A stretch of DNA of 64,000 bases from positions 62,001 through 126,000 of the forward strand of contig NZ_WUMV01000002.1 in the NCBI RefSeq assembly GCF_009826895.1, in the 5' to 3' direction. Below the pieces are notes generated by a model that worked only from the letters and a program-made list of their open reading frames with translations, ran no database searches and had not been told where the DNA came from. Shown one piece after another: positions 45,188 to 64,000 of the stretch (position 1 is the stretch's first letter; each line of letters opens with the position of its first letter). Source of the stretch: Stappia sediminis. GTDB lineage: Bacteria > Pseudomonadota > Alphaproteobacteria > Rhizobiales > Stappiaceae. Both the position numbers and the translations under genes were made by a program.

Positions 45188-45718
45188 ATGGCCAAGCGCT
45201 GGTATATCGTCCACGCCTATTCGAACTTTGAGAAAAAGGTCGCAGATGCCATTCGGGAGAAGGCGTCTCAACAGGGCCTTGACGATTTGTTCGAAGAGAT
45301 TCTCGTCCCGACCGAGAAGGTCGTGGAGGTGCGGCGGGGCCGTAAGGTCGATACGGAGCGCAAGTTCTTTCCGGGCTATGTGCTCGTGAAAATGGACATG
45401 ACGGACCAAGCTTACCACCTGATCAAGAATACCCCCAAGGTGACCGGATTTCTCGGTGCGGACCAGAAGCCGGTGCCTATCTCCGATGCGGAAGCTCATC
45501 GCATTCTGCATCAGGTACAGGAGGGCGTCGATAGGCCCAAGCCGTCGGTCAGCTTCGAGGTGGGTGAGCAGGTTCGTGTGGCAGATGGGCCGTTCGCGTC
45601 GTTCTCCGGCCATGTCGAAGAGGTCGATGATGAGCGTGCGCGGCTTAAGGTCGCGGTATCTATTTTCGGCCGGGCAACTCCGGTCGAACTGGAATTCGGT
45701 CAGGTCGAGAAGGTCTGA
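45188..45718 (+). CDS. nusG: Transcription termination/antitermination protein NusG
   Basis: 176-residue NusG. The NGN domain starts [20 protein letters not shown] and includes [31 protein letters not shown]; the KOW domain is at the C-terminus ([36 protein letters not shown]). It binds RNA polymerase and links it to Rho or ribosomal S10. Normal length and usual position between secE and rplK. Confidence 0.97.
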   Translation: MAKRWYIVHAYSNFEKKVADAIREKASQQGLDDLFEEILVPTEKVVEVRRGRKVDTERKFFPGYVLVKMDMTDQAYHLIKNTPKVTGFLGADQKPVPISDAEAHRILHQVQEGVDRPKPSVSFEVGEQVRVADGPFASFSGHVEEVDDERARLKVAVSIFGRATPVELEFGQVEKV

Positions 45719-45724
45719 CCGTTC

Positions 45725-45754
45725 ACCGTCTTCGGACGGTCGCCGGATTTCCGG
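45725..45754 (+). promoter_or_regulatory. Leader hairpins upstream of rplK
   Basis: A 6-bp stem ACCGTC / GACGGT closed by a TTCG tetraloop (45725-45740) and a second small stem CCGG / CCGG (45743-45754) follow the nusG stop. They lack a U-tract, and the 150-base leader to rplK is where L1 protein usually represses its own operon. The role is inferred from position. Confidence 0.4.
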
Positions 45755-45868
45755 CAAAGTGTTGGGTGGGAGGCCCTCGGGCGTCGGTTCGCCGGATGCC
45801 AGGGATAAGCCGCACCACCAACTCCATGACGGCCGGGTTTGTCCGGCGTTGCCATCACGGAGAAGAGA

Positions 45869-46297
45869 ATGGCGAAGAAAATTGCAGGTTACATAAAGTT
45901 GCAGGTGCCGGCCGGCTCCGCGACGCCGTCCCCGCCGATCGGGCCTGCGCTCGGTCAGCGCGGTCTCAATATCATGGAGTTCTGCAAGGCGTTCAACGCG
46001 CAGACCCAGGATGCGGAGAAGGGCGCGCCGTGCCCGACGATTATCACCTACTACTCGGACAAGTCCTTCACGTTCGAGGTGAAGACGGCGCCGGTCAGCT
46101 TCTTCTTGAAGAAGGCTGCCGGGCTCAAGTCGGGCTCCAAGACGCCGGGCCGCGGAACCGTAGGCAAGGTGACGGGCGCACAGGTGCGTGAGATTGCCGA
46201 AGCCAAGATGAAGGATCTGAACGCCTACGACGTAGACGCCGCCGTTCGCATGGTCGAAGGCTCGGCGCGGTCCATGGGCATCGAGGTTGTGGGGTAA
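45869..46297 (+). CDS. rplK: 50S ribosomal protein L11
   Basis: 142-residue L11 of the GTPase-associated centre. The N-terminal domain has the proline-rich [33 protein letters not shown]; the C-terminal rRNA-binding domain is complete. I chose the ATG at 45869 ([10 protein letters not shown]) after GGAGAAGAG over an in-frame upstream start. Five bases before rplA. The prolines of the thiostrepton-binding loop are unchanged. Confidence 0.97.
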   Translation: MAKKIAGYIKLQVPAGSATPSPPIGPALGQRGLNIMEFCKAFNAQTQDAEKGAPCPTIITYYSDKSFTFEVKTAPVSFFLKKAAGLKSGSKTPGRGTVGKVTGAQVREIAEAKMKDLNAYDVDAAVRMVEGSARSMGIEVVG

Positions 46298-46301
46298 GAC
46301 G

Positions 46302-46997
46302 ATGGCAAAGGTAGGAAAGCGCGTCGCTGCAGCCCGCGACGGAATTGAGCGCGAAAAGCTTTATCCTCTCGGTGAGGCGCTTGGCCTCGTGAAGGAGCGT
46401 GCGAAGGCGAAGTTCGACGAAACGGTCGAGGTGGCGATCAATCTCGGCGTCGATCCGCGTCATGCAGACCAGATGGTGCGTGGCGTCTGCGTGCTGCCGA
46501 ACGGCACCGGCAAGACCGTCCGCGTTGCGGTTTTCGCGCGCGGCGACAAGGCCGAGGAAGCCAAGGCAGCCGGCGCCGACATCGTCGGGGCCGAAGAGCT
46601 GGTTGCGGAGATCCAGGGCGGCAAGATCGACTTCGATCGTTGCATTGCCACGCCGGACATGATGCCGCTCGTGGGGCGTCTCGGTAAGGTCCTCGGTCCG
46701 CGCGGCCTGATGCCGAACCCGAAGGTCGGCACGGTTACGCCGGATGTGACGGCTGCCGTCAACGACGCCAAGGGCGGCGCGGTTCAGTTCCGCGTCGAAA
46801 AGGCGGGCATCGTCCATGCCGGTGTTGGCAAGGCTTCCTTCACGGAGGAGCAGCTTTCCGAAAATCTCAAGGCACTGCTGGATGCCGTGATCAAGGCAAA
46901 GCCGTCCGGTGCCAAGGGGACCTATCTGAAGCGTCTGGCGGTGTCGTCGACCATGGGTCCCGGTGTGAAGATTGATCCCGCGTCGGTTACGGCCTGA
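46302..46997 (+). CDS. rplA: 50S ribosomal protein L1
   Basis: 231-residue L1 of the ribosomal stalk near the E site. It starts [17 protein letters not shown] and contains the conserved [19 protein letters not shown]. The ATG at 46302 is four bases after the rplK stop, so the two are coupled. It is also the likely translational repressor of rplKA. An upstream in-frame start within rplK is rejected. Confidence 0.97.
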   Translation: MAKVGKRVAAARDGIEREKLYPLGEALGLVKERAKAKFDETVEVAINLGVDPRHADQMVRGVCVLPNGTGKTVRVAVFARGDKAEEAKAAGADIVGAEELVAEIQGGKIDFDRCIATPDMMPLVGRLGKVLGPRGLMPNPKVGTVTPDVTAAVNDAKGGAVQFRVEKAGIVHAGVGKASFTEEQLSENLKALLDAVIKAKPSGAKGTYLKRLAVSSTMGPGVKIDPASVTA

Positions 46998-47321
46998 GCG
47001 CGATGACCTTTCGCCCGGCAATATGCCGGGCGGATACGCCCGCCGGATACGGCGGGCATCCCTGTCCGAGACTGCAGGTGTGGTGTCCGGTCGTAAATGA
47101 CTGGCCACGGCTTAAGCCCTGAAGGGGCCTGCATAGACGGGTAAGAACCGGATTTTGCCGCCCGTTCACGGGTTGTGATTTCGGTTCGAACCGTTTGTCC
47201 TTGCCGCTGGTTGCGGACGAGGGGGCAGGAACCTCGGCGTCGTTTGGCGTGCGGTTCCGACCGTGCGTAAAGCGGCAAAGACAAAACGACGGCGGTTTCG
47301 CCGTCAAACTGGAGTAGGCAA
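46998..47321 (+). promoter_or_regulatory. L10 leader region (rplJL autoregulation) between rplA and rplJ
   Basis: This 324-base non-coding stretch holds many complementary segments: CGCCGGATACGGCG near 47038, GGTTCGAACC near 47183, and ACGGCGGTTTCGCCGT at 47290-47304. Its place directly upstream of rplJ matches the L10 leader bound by the L10-L12 complex. It probably also contains an rplJ promoter. The exact fold was not computed. Confidence 0.55.
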
Positions 47322-47840
47322 GTGGAAAGAGCGGAAAAGCGCGAGTTCGTAGCGTCGCTCAACGGGGTGTTGTCCAACACCGGCGTTGTCGTCGTTGCGC
47401 ACTATGCGGGTCTTTCGGTTGCGCAGATGAACGCCCTGAGGGCGGATGTGCGTGAAGCCGGCGGGTCCGTCCGTGTCGCCAAGAACCGCCTTGTGAAGCT
47501 TGCCCTTCAAGGCACTGACCTGGAGCACATGAGCGACCTTTTGGAGGGGCCGACGGTTCTCGTCTATTCGGACGATCCGATCGCTGCCCCCAAGGCGGTT
47601 GCGAATTTTGCCAAGACGAACGATAGCCTCGTGATCCTTGGTGGTGCTCTCGGTTCGACGAACCTTGATGCGGATGGGGTCAAGTCCCTGGCCACCATGC
47701 CGTCGCTCGACGAGCTGCGGGCGAAGCTGGTGGGCATGATCAGCACCCCGGCAACCCGCATCGCACAGGTCGTCAACGCACCGGCCGGGCAGCTTGCCCG
47801 CGTCTTCAATGCGTATGCCGAGAAGGACAAAGCCGCGTAA
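47322..47840 (+). CDS. rplJ: 50S ribosomal protein L10
   Basis: 172-residue L10, base of the L12 stalk. It starts with GTG at 47322 (GGAGTAGGCAAGTG), coding [19 protein letters not shown], and contains [20 protein letters not shown]; the C-terminal helix that binds L12 dimers ([15 protein letters not shown]) is present. GTG is the only start consistent with the family N-terminus and the ribosome site. Confidence 0.96.
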   Translation: MERAEKREFVASLNGVLSNTGVVVVAHYAGLSVAQMNALRADVREAGGSVRVAKNRLVKLALQGTDLEHMSDLLEGPTVLVYSDDPIAAPKAVANFAKTNDSLVILGGALGSTNLDADGVKSLATMPSLDELRAKLVGMISTPATRIAQVVNAPAGQLARVFNAYAEKDKAA

Positions 47841-47900
47841 GGCGACTGAAACAAGCACTGTCGAAACCAATATCGGTTCGAACCTGAAGGTAGATGAAAA

Positions 47901-48281
47901 ATGGCTGATCTCGAAAAGATCGTTGAAGAACTGTCCTCGCTCACGGTCATGGAAGCCGCTGAGCTGTCGAAGATGCTTGAGGAGAAGTGGGGCGTATCCG
48001 CCGCTGCTCCGGTCGCCGTTGCTGCAGCTGGTGTTGCTGGTGGTGGTGATGCCGCCGCTGCTGAAGAGAAGACCGAGTTCGACGTCATTCTCGCCAGCGC
48101 CGGCGACAAGAAGATCAACGTCATCAAGGAAGTGCGTGCGATCACCGGTCTTGGCCTGAAGGAAGCCAAGGACTTGGTCGAAGGCGCTCCGAAGGCCGTC
48201 AAGGAAGGCGTCGACAAGGACGAGGCCGAGCAGCTCAAGGCGAAGCTCGAAGAAGCTGGCGCCAAGGTCGAGCTGAAGTAA
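47901..48281 (+). CDS. rplL: 50S ribosomal protein L7/L12
   Basis: 126-residue stalk protein. The N-terminal dimerisation helices ([29 protein letters not shown]) are followed by an Ala/Val/Gly-rich hinge (about residues 37-52) and the factor-binding domain [24 protein letters not shown] through the C-terminal AKVELK. 60 bases after rplJ. Confidence 0.98.
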   Translation: MADLEKIVEELSSLTVMEAAELSKMLEEKWGVSAAAPVAVAAAGVAGGGDAAAAEEKTEFDVILASAGDKKINVIKEVRAITGLGLKEAKDLVEGAPKAVKEGVDKDEAEQLKAKLEEAGAKVELK

Positions 48282-48297
48282 TCGGGCTTTGGCCCAC

Positions 48298-48332
48298 GCG
48301 GTCCCGGGGTTGTCTCCGGGGCCGCCCGTTTC
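48298..48332 (+). terminator. Attenuator hairpin between rplL and rpoB
   Basis: A 10-bp stem GCGGTCCCGG / CCGGGGCCGC (48298-48325, one G-T pair, loop GGTTGTCT) is followed only by CCGTTTC, so termination should be partial. This is the expected place of the attenuator that sets the lower level of rpoBC compared with L12. Confidence 0.65.
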
Positions 48333-48506
48333 AAGACCCCGGCGGGATTACCCGATCCGGGGCGTCCGTCCCACTGGGGACGGCTTTCCGAAGGGGCGCG
48401 CTGCCCTCGGGCGCAAATGCCTGAAATAACGGGTGTTTGACGTAGCCGGGTGGACAGTCGAGCGGCGTTTCGGAGAGCCGTCACCTGATCGATACGAGGA
48501 GCGACA

Positions 48507-52652
<4,146 letters not shown>

Positions 52653-52754
52653 TAGTGCTCCGCCCGTCCAGCCGTATTACGAAATGCTGCATTGCCGGCA
52701 AGGGGAGTGGGGCACGGCCCATGCTCCCCGTCCGTGCATCTGAGGAGAGAACCC

Positions 52755-56954
<4,200 letters not shown>

Positions 56955-56980
56955 TCCCGTTCTCCCTCGAATAAATTGGG

Positions 56981-57006
56981 AAAGGGCCGCCCTCGCGGCC
57001 CTTTTT
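56981..57006 (+). terminator. Rho-independent terminator after rpoC
   Basis: Stem AAGGGCCGC / GCGGCCCTT with a CCTC loop, followed by TTTC. It starts 27 bases after the rpoC stop and ends 30 bases before the next ATG. Confidence 0.88.
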
Positions 57007-57035
57007 CGTTTCCTCCAGAACGAATTGGAATCGTT

Positions 57036-57338
57036 ATGACGACGACGCAAGACAATGACGGCGACTTCCCGACGGTGTTCATCATCGTCGGCAGGGTCTG
57101 GGAAAACGACAGCGAGGGCGGCGAGGAAACAGCCATACCCGTCAATATTCTCTTGCAGGCGCCGGATGATGACAGCGCGGTCCGCCAGGCATTGGAGCGC
57201 CTTGCGGCGGAAGGATATGTCGAGGCTGAATTTGACCAGATCGGCGTGCTTACCGAGGAGCCCGACAATCCGACGTATGAGGCGGCCTATCAAGACGCTC
57301 TGGAAGGCAATGTCGCCGTAATAGCCTTTCATGATTAA
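57036..57338 (+). CDS. Small acidic protein of unknown function between rpoBC and the str operon
   Basis: 100-residue acidic protein that I cannot assign. It starts MTTTQDNDGDFPTVFIIVGRVW, and helix-strand patterns follow (SAVRQALERLAAEGYVEAEFDQIGVL). It has no signal peptide or membrane helix. The ATG at 57036 sits directly after the rpoC terminator with only a poor ribosome site (GGAATCG). Codon use is like the neighbours. The alpha/beta pattern could be a ferredoxin-like fold with a C-terminal strand AVIAFHD. Confidence 0.75.
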   Translation: MTTTQDNDGDFPTVFIIVGRVWENDSEGGEETAIPVNILLQAPDDDSAVRQALERLAAEGYVEAEFDQIGVLTEEPDNPTYEAAYQDALEGNVAVIAFHD

Positions 57339-57826
57339 TCGGATGGTAAGAATCAGGTTCCGTTCGCAAATCGAGTCCGACTCGCGCAGTCGCTGGTGCA
57401 GCGGCAGGTGACCGATCGGCTCGGATCGGGCGACAGGAAATGTCCCGGAGGCAGATTAATCCGTTCATTTATTGCTTTGGAAGTGCTAGGCGCGCCGCAT
57501 TAACCCTGGAAAGGCTCTTAAACCGCGCGAAGCTTAAGTTTTTTAGAAGTTTCCCTTGACGGGTGAGGGGGCGATGAGTAGTTTCCGCGCATCCCGAAGG
57601 CAGGCGGTAAACACTGACCTGCTCCGAGGCGCCACGCTTCGGAGACAAAGTGCTTAAACGCTGCCGGGTCCATAGGCGAATAAACGTCGATTTCATGACC
57701 GCTGGAATTCCGGTGGTCCTCTGGTTTTCGCAGCGCCTTCCACGTTGAAAACGTGGAACACGGCGCGATTCTGTATGCGCACCGGACGCTGCGACCGGAT
57801 GAACGAACGAAGGTGAAGGGCAAAGG
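57339..57826. other. Gap before rpsL: str promoter and long leader
   Basis: No convincing gene lies in this 488-base stretch. The promoter is at 57556-57584. Downstream, a roughly 240-base leader contains an inverted repeat CCACGTT/AACGTGG near 57739-57755 and ends with the ribosome site AAGGTGAAGGGCAAAGG before the rpsL ATG. Confidence 0.6.
57556..57584 (+). promoter_or_regulatory. Predicted promoter of the rpsL-rpsG-fusA-tuf operon
   Basis: CTTGACG-type -35 (TTGACG at 57556-57561), a 17-base spacer and TAGTTT at 57579-57584 match the alphaproteobacterial sigma-70 pattern, in which the -35 is better conserved than the -10. Located in the only long gap upstream of rpsL. Confidence 0.6.
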
Positions 57827-58198
57827 ATGCCGACCATCAACCAGCTGATCCGCAAGCCGCGGAAGGATCCGCCGAAGCGGAACAAGGTCCCGGCCATGGA
57901 GGCCTGCCCGCAGAAGCGTGGCGTTTGCACGCGCGTCTACACGACGACGCCGAAGAAGCCGAACTCGGCGCTTCGTAAAGTTGCGAAGATCCGCCTGACG
58001 AACGGCTTTGAAGTGATCGGTTACATCCCGGGTGAAGGTCATAATCTTCAGGAGCACTCCGTGGTTATGATCCGCGGCGGCCGCGTGAAGGATCTTCCGG
58101 GCGTTCGCTATCACATTATCCGCGGTGTCCTTGATACGCAGGGCGTCAAGGACCGCAAGCAGCGCCGGTCCAAGTACGGCGCCAAGCGGCCCAAGTAA
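57827..58198 (+). CDS. rpsL: 30S ribosomal protein S12
   Basis: 123-residue S12 at the decoding centre. It starts [12 protein letters not shown] and contains [15 protein letters not shown] and [18 protein letters not shown], with lysines at the positions equivalent to 43 and 88, i.e. the streptomycin-sensitive type. First gene of the str operon, 12 bases before rpsG. Confidence 0.98.
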   Translation: MPTINQLIRKPRKDPPKRNKVPAMEACPQKRGVCTRVYTTTPKKPNSALRKVAKIRLTNGFEVIGYIPGEGHNLQEHSVVMIRGGRVKDLPGVRYHIIRGVLDTQGVKDRKQRRSKYGAKRPK

Positions 58199-58681
<483 letters not shown>

Positions 58682-58702
58682 TTACTCGAAGAGGCAGACG
58701 CT

Positions 58703-60778
58703 ATGTCGCGCACGCACAAGATCGAGGACTACCGCAATTTCGGCATCATGGCCCACATCGATGCCGGAAAGACCACGACCACCGAGCGGATCCTCTATTA
58801 CACCGGTCGTAGCCACAAGATTGGCGAAGTTCATGATGGCGCCGCCACCATGGACTGGATGGAGCAGGAGCAGGAGCGTGGCATCACGATCACGTCCGCT
58901 GCCACGACTGCTTTCTGGAAAGAAAAGCGCCTCAACATCATCGATACGCCGGGTCACGTCGATTTCACGATCGAGGTCGAGCGTTCGCTGCGCGTGCTCG
59001 ACGGTGCTGTTGCTTTGCTGGATGCCAACGCCGGCGTCGAGCCGCAGACGGAAACCGTCTGGCGTCAGGCCGACAAGTACAACGTCCCGCGCATGATCTT
59101 CGTCAACAAGATGGACAAGCTCGGCGCGGATTTCTACCGCTGTGTGGAAATGATCAAGAAGCGCCTCGGCGCGAATCCGCTCGTCCTTCAGCTGCCGATT
59201 GGCGCTGAGAGCGAATTCGTCGGTGTGGTCGACCTGATCGCGATGAAGGCCTACATCTGGCGCGACGAAAGCCTTGGCGCGCAGTGGGATGTGGTCGACA
59301 TTCCGGCGGATCTCGCCGGCAAGGCGCAAGAATACCGTGACATCATGATCGAGACCGCGGTGGAAGCCGATGAGGCCGCTCTCGAGGCGTATCTGGAAGG
59401 GAACGAGCCGGACGAGGCGCAGCTCAAGGCGCTGATCCGCAAGGGCACGATTTCCAACACCTTCGTGCCGATCTTCTGCGGTTCCGCATTCAAGAACAAG
59501 GGCGTTCAGCCACTGCTTGACGGTGTTGTCGATTATCTTCCGAGCCCGATCGATATCGATGCCATCCGCGGCATCGACGGCAAGACCGAAGAAGAGACGA
59601 CACGCAAGGCCAGCGACGAAGAGCCGCTTGCCCTGCTTGCCTTCAAGATCGCGAACGATCCGTTCGTCGGTTCGCTGACGTTCTGCCGGATTTACTCCGG
59701 CGTTCTCAACAAGGGTGTTTCCCTGCTCAACACGGTCAAGGAAAAGCGCGAGCGCGTTGGCCGCATGATGCAGATGCATTCCAATTCGCGTGAGGATATC
59801 GACGTCGCATATGCCGGCGATATCGTTGCCATTGCGGGTCTCAAGGACACGACAACGGGTGATACGCTGTGTGAGGCGACCAAGCCGGTCATTCTCGAGC
59901 GTATGGAATTCCCGGATCCGGTCATCGAGATCGCGGTCGAGCCCAAGACGAAGGCTGACCAGGAAAAGATGGCTGTGGCGCTCAACCGTCTTGCGGCCGA
60001 GGATCCGTCCTTCCGCGTCAAGACCGACGAGGAATCCGGCCAGACCATCATCGCCGGCATGGGCGAGCTTCACCTGGACATTATCGTCGATCGCATGAAG
60101 CGCGAGTTCAAGGTCGAGGCGAACATCGGTGCGCCGCAGGTTGCCTACCGCGAGACGATTACCCGGCTCGCCGAAGTGGATTATACCCACAAGAAGCAGA
60201 CCGGCGGTTCGGGCCAGTTCGCCCGCGTCAAGATCACGATCGAGCCGAACGAGGCCGCGGCCGGCTTCGAGTTCGAGAGCAAGATCGTCGGTGGTGCGGT
60301 TCCGAAGGAATACATCCCGGGCGTGAACAAGGGTATTGAGAGCGTCATGAGCTCCGGTCCGCTGGCCGGGTTCCCGATGGTCGATATCAAGGCGACGCTT
60401 CTGGATGGTGCGTATCACGACGTGGACTCCAGTGTCCTGGCGTTCGAGATCGCATCCCGCGCGGCTTTCCGCGAGGCGATTGCCAAGGCTTCTCCGAAGC
60501 TTCTCGAGCCGATCATGAAGGTCGAGGTCGTGACGCCGGAGGATTACATGGGTGATGTGATCGGTGACCTGAATTCCCGTCGCGGGCAGATTGCCGGTAC
60601 GGAAAATCGTGGCATCGTCACGGCGATCACGGCCATGGTGCCGCTGGCGAATATGTTCGGCTATGTGAACAACCTTCGCTCCATGTCTCAGGGTCGTGCC
60701 CAGTATTCGATGGTGTTCGATCACTATGAGCAGGTGCCGCAGGCGGTGGCCGACGAGGTTCAGGCGAAATACGCCTGA
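58703..60778 (+). CDS. fusA: Elongation factor G
   Basis: 691-residue translocase GTPase. G1 AHIDAGKT (17-24), switch [10 protein letters not shown] and G4 NKMD are intact, and domains II-V follow to [15 protein letters not shown]. The length and the domain order are those of housekeeping EF-G rather than EF-G2. 21 bases after rpsG and 58 bases before tuf. Confidence 0.98.
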   Translation: MSRTHKIEDYRNFGIMAHIDAGKTTTTERILYYTGRSHKIGEVHDGAATMDWMEQEQERGITITSAATTAFWKEKRLNIIDTPGHVDFTIEVERSLRVLDGAVALLDANAGVEPQTETVWRQADKYNVPRMIFVNKMDKLGADFYRCVEMIKKRLGANPLVLQLPIGAESEFVGVVDLIAMKAYIWRDESLGAQWDVVDIPADLAGKAQEYRDIMIETAVEADEAALEAYLEGNEPDEAQLKALIRKGTISNTFVPIFCGSAFKNKGVQPLLDGVVDYLPSPIDIDAIRGIDGKTEEETTRKASDEEPLALLAFKIANDPFVGSLTFCRIYSGVLNKGVSLLNTVKEKRERVGRMMQMHSNSREDIDVAYAGDIVAIAGLKDTTTGDTLCEATKPVILERMEFPDPVIEIAVEPKTKADQEKMAVALNRLAAEDPSFRVKTDEESGQTIIAGMGELHLDIIVDRMKREFKVEANIGAPQVAYRETITRLAEVDYTHKKQTGGSGQFARVKITIEPNEAAAGFEFESKIVGGAVPKEYIPGVNKGIESVMSSGPLAGFPMVDIKATLLDGAYHDVDSSVLAFEIASRAAFREAIAKASPKLLEPIMKVEVVTPEDYMGDVIGDLNSRRGQIAGTENRGIVTAITAMVPLANMFGYVNNLRSMSQGRAQYSMVFDHYEQVPQAVADEVQAKYA

Positions 60779-60836
60779 GGCCGACAGCCTGCTCCCGGAG
60801 CAATAACTCAAGAATTGGAAGAAGCGGAGAAATCCG

Positions 60837-62012
<1,176 letters not shown>

Positions 62013-62023
62013 TCCACAGACGA

Positions 62024-62052
62024 AGGGCGCTTGGGGCCCCCTCGGGCGCCCT
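62024..62052 (+). terminator. Possible attenuator hairpin between tuf and rpsJ
   Basis: AGGGCGC pairs with GCGCCCT around a GC-rich loop that contains a GGGGCCCC palindrome, followed by AGTCTTTT. It could partly separate the str and S10 operons or be the leader through which L4 controls the S10 operon. The U-tract is weak. Confidence 0.45.
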
Positions 62053-62072
62053 AGTCTTTTGGAGACTGAGAC

Positions 62073-62381
62073 ATGAACGGTCAGAATATTCGGATCCGCC
62101 TCAAGGCATTCGACCACCGTGTTCTCGACGCTTCGACGCGCGAGATCGTTAGCACGGCGAAGCGGACCGGGGCACAAGTGCGCGGCCCTGTGCCGCTGCC
62201 GACGCGGATTGAGAAGTACACGGTGCTTCGTGGCCCGCACATCGACAAGAAGAGCCGTGATCAGTTCGAGATGCGCACGCACAAGCGTCTTCTCGACATC
62301 GTTGATCCGACGCCGCAGACCGTCGACGCTTTGATGAAGCTCGACCTGGCTGCAGGTGTTGACGTCGAGATCAAGCTGTAA
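62073..62381 (+). CDS. rpsJ: 30S ribosomal protein S10 (NusE)
   Basis: 102-residue S10. It starts [21 protein letters not shown] and includes [21 protein letters not shown], the loop that reaches into the 30S head; it also pairs with NusB and NusG in antitermination. First gene of the S10 operon, 60 bases after tuf. Confidence 0.98.
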   Translation: MNGQNIRIRLKAFDHRVLDASTREIVSTAKRTGAQVRGPVPLPTRIEKYTVLRGPHIDKKSRDQFEMRTHKRLLDIVDPTPQTVDALMKLDLAAGVDVEIKL

Positions 62382-62404
62382 GGCGCTCACAAGGGGTAAC
62401 GCCG

Positions 62405-63121
62405 ATGCGTTCTGGAGTGATCGCACAGAAGGTGGGAATGACACGCATCTATAACGATGCGGGCGAGCAGGTGCCGGTGACGGTCCTGCGTCTTGAAAAG
62501 TGCCAGGTCGTCGCTCACCGGACGGAAGATAAGAATGGCTATACCGCGCTGCAGGTCGGCGTGGGAACGGCCAAGGTCAAGCGCACGTCGAAGGCGATGC
62601 GTGGTCATTTCGCGACAGCGAAAGTCGAACCGAAGCGCAAACTCGCCGAGTTCCGCGTCTCGAACGATAACCTGATCGATGTGGGCGCCGAAATCACGGC
62701 GGACCATTTCATCGAGGGTCAGTTCGTGGACGTAACCGGCACTTCGATCGGCAAGGGCTTCGCCGGTGCCATGAAGCGGCACAATTTCGGAGGTCTTCGG
62801 GCCACGCACGGTGTGTCGATTTCGCACCGCGCGCATGGCTCGACCGGTCAGAACCAGGATCCGGGCAAGGTCTTCAAAGGCAAGAAGATGGCCGGCCACA
62901 TGGGCCAGGAGCGGGTTACGACCCAGAACCTGAAGGTTGCGCGTACCGATGTGGAGCGCGGGCTGATCATGGTCGAGGGTGCGGTTCCGGGCGCGAAAGG
63001 CGGCTGGATCCTGATCCGGGACGCCGTGAAGAAGGCGCTGCCGGATGGTGTGCCGGTTCCGGGTGCGTTCCGTATGCCGAACGGTGAGCCTGCGGCCGAA
63101 GCCGGGAAGGAGAGTGAGTGA
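62405..63121 (+). CDS. rplC: 50S ribosomal protein L3
   Basis: 238-residue L3, an early assembly protein. It starts [27 protein letters not shown]. The long loop near the peptidyl-transferase centre ([45 protein letters not shown]) includes the glutamine methylated by PrmB (GSTGQNQ). A C-terminal tail longer than in E. coli is normal for the group. The stop overlaps the rplD start. Confidence 0.98.
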   Translation: MRSGVIAQKVGMTRIYNDAGEQVPVTVLRLEKCQVVAHRTEDKNGYTALQVGVGTAKVKRTSKAMRGHFATAKVEPKRKLAEFRVSNDNLIDVGAEITADHFIEGQFVDVTGTSIGKGFAGAMKRHNFGGLRATHGVSISHRAHGSTGQNQDPGKVFKGKKMAGHMGQERVTTQNLKVARTDVERGLIMVEGAVPGAKGGWILIRDAVKKALPDGVPVPGAFRMPNGEPAAEAGKESE

Positions 63122-63741
63122 TGGAACTCGAGGTAAAATCCCTCGGCGGCAAGTCGGCCGGTTCGATCACCGTGTCTGACGAGATTTTCGGCCTGGAGCC
63201 GCGCACGGACCTGATTCATCGAGTTGTGCGCTGGCAGCTGGCCAAACGTCAGGCGGGTACGCATAAGACGCTCGGTCGCTCCGAAGTTACGGGCACGACG
63301 AAGAAGTTCGTTCGTCAGAAGGGCACCGGTGGCGCCCGTCACGGCAATCGCAAGGTTCCGCAGTTCCGTGGTGGCGGTCGTGCATTCGGGCCCGTCGTTC
63401 GCGATCATGCGCATGATCTTCCGAAAAAGGTGCGCGCATTGGGCCTTAGGCATGCGCTGTCTTCCAAGGCGCGGACGTCGAAGCTGATCGTCCTTGACGA
63501 AGCCAAGTCCGGCGATGCCAAGACCAAGGCGGTTCGCGAGCAGCTTGCGAAGCTCGGCTTGTCGAATGCCCTGGTAATCGACGGTACCGAGATCGATGCG
63601 AATTTCGGCCTTGCGGCAAGGAACATTCCTTCGATCGACGTGCTTCCGATCGCAGGCATCAATGTCTATGACATCGTGCGCCGCGATACGCTGGTTCTCA
63701 CCAAGGCTGCGGTTACGGCTTTGGAGGAGCGGTTCAAATGA
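63121..63741 (+). CDS. rplD: 50S ribosomal protein L4
   Basis: 206-residue L4, which lines the exit tunnel and represses the S10 operon in gamma-proteobacteria. It contains the tunnel loop [40 protein letters not shown] and the C-terminal [28 protein letters not shown] at 63121 shares its A with the rplC stop. Confidence 0.98.
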   Translation: MELEVKSLGGKSAGSITVSDEIFGLEPRTDLIHRVVRWQLAKRQAGTHKTLGRSEVTGTTKKFVRQKGTGGARHGNRKVPQFRGGGRAFGPVVRDHAHDLPKKVRALGLRHALSSKARTSKLIVLDEAKSGDAKTKAVREQLAKLGLSNALVIDGTEIDANFGLAARNIPSIDVLPIAGINVYDIVRRDTLVLTKAAVTALEERFK

Positions 63742-64000
63742 CGGATATCAGGCATTTCGACACGATCGTGTCGCCGGTAATTACCGAAAAAACGACGCTG
63801 GCTTCCGAGCAGAACAAGGTGGTCTTCAACGTTGCCGGTGATGCGACGAAACCCCAGATCAAGGCGGCGGTCGAGGCGCTTTTCGGCGTCAAGGTAACCG
63901 CGGTCAACACTTTGGTCCGCAAGGGCAAGGTCAAGCGCTTTCGTGGCCGTATTGGCCAGCAGTCCGACGTCAAGAAGGCGGTCGTGACGCTGAAGGACGG
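63738..64000 (+). CDS. rplW: 50S ribosomal protein L23 (partial, runs off window)
   Basis: The first 87 residues or so of L23. It starts [31 protein letters not shown] and continues [49 protein letters not shown], the rRNA-binding core that also docks trigger factor and SRP at the tunnel exit. The start overlaps the rplD stop (ATGA). Only about ten residues are missing. Confidence 0.97.
   Translation, partial: MTDIRHFDTIVSPVITEKTTLASEQNKVVFNVAGDATKPQIKAAVEALFGVKVTAVNTLVRKGKVKRFRGRIGQQSDVKKAVVTLKD

Overview
The window looks like a chromosomal segment of an alphaproteobacterium of the Rhizobiales, most likely Phyllobacteriaceae-like (Mesorhizobium, Chelativorans or Nitratireductor type). The grounds are the GC-rich codon use, the tuf/tRNA-Trp/secE/nusG/rplKAJL/rpoBC/rpsLG/fusA/tuf/rpsJ order, and the many ABC uptake systems. 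No insertion sequence, prophage or CRISPR array was seen.

Positions 1-5.7 kb hold a NitT/TauT-type ABC uptake locus. A minus-strand unit (FadR-like regulator, periplasmic binding protein, permease, ATPase cut by the window edge) faces a plus-strand unit (FAH-family hydrolase, second ATPase, second permease). Positions 5.9-15.8 kb hold a PhaC-like DUF3141 protein followed by a complete-looking V/A-type ATPase operon in the order B-D-I-K-E-(DUF2764-like)-A. This is a circular permutation of the E-C-A-B-D-I-K order of Chlamydia, Treponema and Bacteroidetes, and a V-type enzyme is unusual in this lineage.

Positions 15.7-21.5 kb hold an aromatic ring-cleavage locus: 4-oxalomesaconate tautomerase, CHA aldolase, an XylE-like extradiol dioxygenase and a PIG-L/GalB-like hydratase on the minus strand. 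Divergent from them are a DUF1932 dehydrogenase and a LysR regulator with two helix-turn-helix domains. After a universal stress protein, 22.2-27.4 kb is an AT-rich-flanked surface-glycan-like island (sulfotransferase, unknown 536-residue protein, glycosyltransferase 2).

Positions 27.4-32.6 kb carry a tightly coupled five-gene operon: acyl-CoA synthetase, 2-oxoacid dehydrogenase E1 alpha, E1 beta, lipoyl E2 and a free acyl carrier protein. Each downstream gene starts inside the stop codon of the one before. Positions 32.7-41.5 kb hold a bidirectional sugar-uptake locus with a LacI regulator, two permeases, two ATPases, two binding proteins and a sugar epimerase/dehydrogenase.

From 41.7 kb to the end is the information-processing core: tRNA-Thr (minus), rlmB, tRNA-Tyr, tRNA-Gly, tuf copy 1, tRNA-Trp, secE-nusG, rplKAJL, rpoBC, a small unknown gene, then the str operon and the start of the S10 operon (rpsJ, rplC, rplD, rplW cut by the window edge). 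The two tuf copies encode identical proteins; the only nucleotide differences I found are three silent changes near the 3' end. The strongest candidates for new biology are the permuted V-ATPase with its PhaC-like neighbour, the E1/E2/ACP/acyl-CoA synthetase operon, and the XylE-like dioxygenase in a gallate-type pathway.
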